DNA from: Pseudomonadota bacterium
GTDB taxonomy: Bacteria; Pseudomonadota; Gammaproteobacteria; Xanthomonadales; Xanthomonadaceae
Reading direction: 5' to 3'
Length of the DNA: 7,386 nucleotides
Assembly: GCA_023391775.1 (NCBI GenBank)
Contig: JAEWAG010000007.1
Coordinates: forward strand, 1 to 7,386
Shown: one piece after another, positions 5,299-7,386 of the stretch
Layout of the letters: each line of letters starts with the position of its first letter
How positions within the stretch are numbered: position 1 is the stretch's first letter
The notes under the pieces: generated by a model
Told to the model about the DNA's origin: nothing
What the model saw: only the letters and a program-made list of their open reading frames with translations
Databases searched by the model: none
Translations under genes and position numbers: made by a program

Positions 5299-7386
5299 TC
5301 AGGCGGGCGAGCCGGTCTCCCGCGCCAGGCGCTCGAGCTCCCCGGCCAACAGCTCCGGATGCAGGTCGAACTGGTCCGACAGCAGCAGTTCGCGCGCGGC
5401 AGCCTTGACCTCGATCCGCTCGGCCTGCAGCAGGTCGCCGTCGCGGAACAGCTCGATGTAGCTGTCCAGCACGCCGGACAACGTGCCCTGTGCGGTGTCC
5501 GGCGCGGCCAGCACCAGCTGCAGGCCGAGCGAGCGCAGGTAGTTGGTGGTGGCGCGCGCGTTCTGGGCGTCGATCTTGTCGCCGAACTCGTCCAGCAGGA
5601 TCACCCCCAGCCCGCCCGGATGCGCCTCGCTCTTGCCGTAGGCGGCGGCCAGCGCGGCGCCGGCGATCACGTACAGCGGCGCGCGGTGTTCGCCACCGGA
5701 GCCCGAACGCATGCGTTCGCTGAGGGTGCCGACCACGCGGTCGTCCTGGCGGATCTCCACGCCGAAGTGGAAGAAGCGGCGGTAGTCGTCCAGCGGCGAG
5801 GCGGCGATCTTCGCCGCGGCACTGTCCTCGATCAGCTGGCGGAAGGCCTCCGGCACCTGTCCGGCAGTGCCGAACAGGGTGTCCTCGGCGCCGACGTCGG
5901 CCACCTTCTGGATGAAGCGGTGCAGGTCCCGGTATTCGGCCACCACCTCGTAATGGAAGCGGTAGCGCTCGTTGTTGGAGAACGCCGGGCTGTTGCGCAG
6001 GGTGCGGTTGAGCGCGTCGATCTGCGCCTTCAGCCGCACGAAGTTGTCGTGCAGGGTGTTGGCGACGTTGGAACGGAAGGTCTCCACCGCGGTGTCGTAG
6101 GCACGGTCGGCCTCGGCCCGGTAGTTGACCAGCTCGGTCTCGCGCAGCTGCTCCAGCTCGCGCTGCATCAGCGCGCGCGCCGGCTTCCAGGCATCCGCGG
6201 CGAAGTCCAGGTCCAGGCCATGGCTGCCGGCGTAGCGCTGCAGCTGACTCCAGGCCTCCGGCAGCAGCGAGGCCAGCTGGCGGTCGTTGTCCTGGGCGCG
6301 GCGCTCGCACAGGTTGCGCGCCTCCTCCAGGCCGGTGCCCTTGGCTTCCAGCTCCTCGCGCAGCTGTTCCACCCGGTTCGGGTCCACATGCGGATCGCGG
6401 AACGCCTCCACCGCGTTGCGGGCGACGATCTCCTCCTGCGCCTGCAGCGCACGCAGCAGCGCCTGCCGTCGCTCCAGTTCGCCCTGGGCCAGGGCTTCGG
6501 CACGCACCAGCGATTCGATCGTCGATTCGGCCTGCTGCACCTGCGCCTTCAGCGCGGTGGCGCGCTCGCCCAGGCGCAGCAGGTCCGGATCCACCGCCTC
6601 GGCGTGGCTGCGCTCCAGCGCCTGGTAACGCGCCAGCACCTGCCGGTGCTGCAGCAGCAGCTCGTGCAGGCCGCGCACCACCTCGTCGCCTTCCAGCCGT
6701 GCCAGCTTCTGGCGCAGGCCTTCGGCCCGACGCGCTTCCGGCTCGCACTGGCGCAGCTCGCGCTCGGCGTTCTCCAGCTCGGCGCGCAACAGGCGCAGGC
6801 GTTCGCCGTCCTGGGCGACGCCGATCTTCAGCTCGCCGCTGGACGGCAGGCGCCGGCGCTCGATGCCGCCACCCTTGGCCACCAGGCCGTCGCGGGTCAG
6901 GCCCTGGCGGCTGCGCACCACCTCCGCCTCGGTCTCCACGCAGCGCAGGTCGCCCAGCTGGCGGCGCAGGTAGGCCACCGCATCGGCATTGTCGCCCTCG
7001 ATCAGCGCGGCCACGCTGTCCTCGGCCAGGCGCTCGGCGCGGTGGTTGCGCGCCTGGCTGGGCAGGGCCAGCTTGACCCCGTAAACCGCACGCGCACCCT
7101 GCAGCGAGCGGTAGACGCGCACCGCGTCCTCCTCGCGTCCGGCCGGCACCAGCAGCGCCTCCACATGGCTGCGCAGGTAGGCCTCGATCGCCGGCTGCCA
7201 GCGCTTGTCGCTCACGCGTACCAGGTCGCACACCGGCTGCGCCTCGATCCCGGCCTCGCGCAGGTGGTTGACCAGGCGCATGACCGCGTCGCGCAGGTTG
7301 GCCTGGCCGGCGTCCAGGCGCTGCTGGTTGCCGCGGGCGGCATCGCGACGGGCTCGCGCCAGCTGCCAGGCCTCATGGGCCTGGCG
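5299..7386 (-). CDS. SMC-like ATPase, JetC/MksB/MukB type, C-terminal part (start beyond the right edge)
   Basis: The frame is open to the window edge: 695 residues are visible, and 35 codons precede the first methionine (7281) without a stop, so that ATG is probably internal. Visible residues about 46-195 form a globular region (PVCDLVRVSDKRWQPAIEAYL, then EALLVP, LTRDGLVAKGGGIERR) that resembles the hinge of COG4913/JetC-type SMC proteins. About 195-460 is largely charged heptad-like helix rich in Leu, Glu, Arg and Gln, the returning coiled coil. The C-terminal half-head follows: signature-like SGSGGEHRAP near residue 561, Walker B VILLDEFGDKID with Asp599 and Glu600, and LQLVLAAPD in the H-loop position. 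The N-terminal head with Walker A must lie outside. Full length would be roughly 1,100 residues if hinge symmetry holds. Known relatives load DNA loops: MukB/MksB organise chromosomes and JetC drives plasmid defence in Wadjet. SMC-like is firm; the subfamily is inference. The stop is TGA at 5301-5299. Confidence 0.8.
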   Translation of the reverse strand, partial: RQAHEAWQLARARRDAARGNQQRLDAGQANLRDAVMRLVNHLREAGIEAQPVCDLVRVSDKRWQPAIEAYLRSHVEALLVPAGREEDAVRVYRSLQGARAVYGVKLALPSQARNHRAERLAEDSVAALIEGDNADAVAYLRRQLGDLRCVETEAEVVRSRQGLTRDGLVAKGGGIERRRLPSSGELKIGVAQDGERLRLLRAELENAERELRQCEPEARRAEGLRQKLARLEGDEVVRGLHELLLQHRQVLARYQALERSHAEAVDPDLLRLGERATALKAQVQQAESTIESLVRAEALAQGELERRQALLRALQAQEEIVARNAVEAFRDPHVDPNRVEQLREELEAKGTGLEEARNLCERRAQDNDRQLASLLPEAWSQLQRYAGSHGLDLDFAADAWKPARALMQRELEQLRETELVNYRAEADRAYDTAVETFRSNVANTLHDNFVRLKAQIDALNRTLRNSPAFSNNERYRFHYEVVAEYRDLHRFIQKVADVGAEDTLFGTAGQVPEAFRQLIEDSAAAKIAASPLDDYRRFFHFGVEIRQDDRVVGTLSERMRSGSGGEHRAPLYVIAGAALAAAYGKSEAHPGGLGVILLDEFGDKIDAQNARATTNYLRSLGLQLVLAAPDTAQGTLSGVLDSYIELFRDGDLLQAERIEVKAAARELLLSDQFDLHPELLAGELERLARETGSPA

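Noticed and set aside
4919..7231. A 770-codon open frame on the minus strand overlapping the SMC-like gene
   Set aside because: Shifted-frame shadow: Gly/Ala/Arg/Pro-rich and without motifs, while the other frame encodes hinge, coiled coil and ATPase motifs.
7279..7281. ATG at 7281 as the true start of the SMC-like gene
   Set aside because: The frame stays open for 35 more codons to the edge with coiled-coil-like sequence, and starting here would leave no N-terminal head or Walker A.
5299..7386. Calling a complete Wadjet or other defence system
   Set aside because: Only the C-terminal part of one candidate component is visible; no kleisin, KITE or nuclease gene is in the window.

Overview
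The window looks like ordinary chromosome from a GC-rich gammaproteobacterium. A fabA-fabB pair joined end to start is a gammaproteobacterial arrangement. The base composition, gene styles and a GTAGGAGC-type hairpin fit the Xanthomonadaceae/Lysobacteraceae (Stenotrophomonas, Lysobacter, Luteimonas, Pseudoxanthomonas and relatives). That placement is inference. I see no transposase, integrase, tRNA, rRNA or CRISPR array.

Layout. Positions 1-1246 on the plus strand hold the last codons of fabA followed, after one base, by a complete fabB: the anaerobic-type unsaturated fatty acid branch. A hairpin flanked by A and T runs (1269-1296) closes this unit. It can also serve the opposite strand. A 184-base convergent gap (1247-1430) holds this terminator and a second GC-rich hairpin cluster resembling a degenerate REP element.

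From 1431 to the right edge every gene is on the minus strand. Read in transcription order these are: the C-terminal part of a large SMC-like ATPase (7386 to 5299, cut by the window edge); a 161-residue protein of unknown function (5210 to 4725); a PLP-dependent cysteine synthase family enzyme closest in my memory to the cysteine desulfhydrase Cds1 (4635 to 3532); and an M3-family oligopeptidase A, PrlC/OpdA (3455 to 1431). Gaps are 76-89 bases, so co-transcription is possible but not shown. A -10-like hexamer before the cysteine enzyme suggests a break there.

The item of most interest is the SMC-like protein. The visible part has a hinge-like domain, a return coiled coil and a C-terminal ATPase half-head with signature and Walker B motifs, in the manner of JetC/MksB/MukB-type condensins. 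In a standard Wadjet operon the nuclease gene jetD follows jetC. Here the next gene is a small unknown instead. Whether this is a Wadjet-like defence module, a MksBEF-type chromosome organiser or something else depends on genes beyond the right edge. The remaining genes are housekeeping metabolism and peptide turnover.
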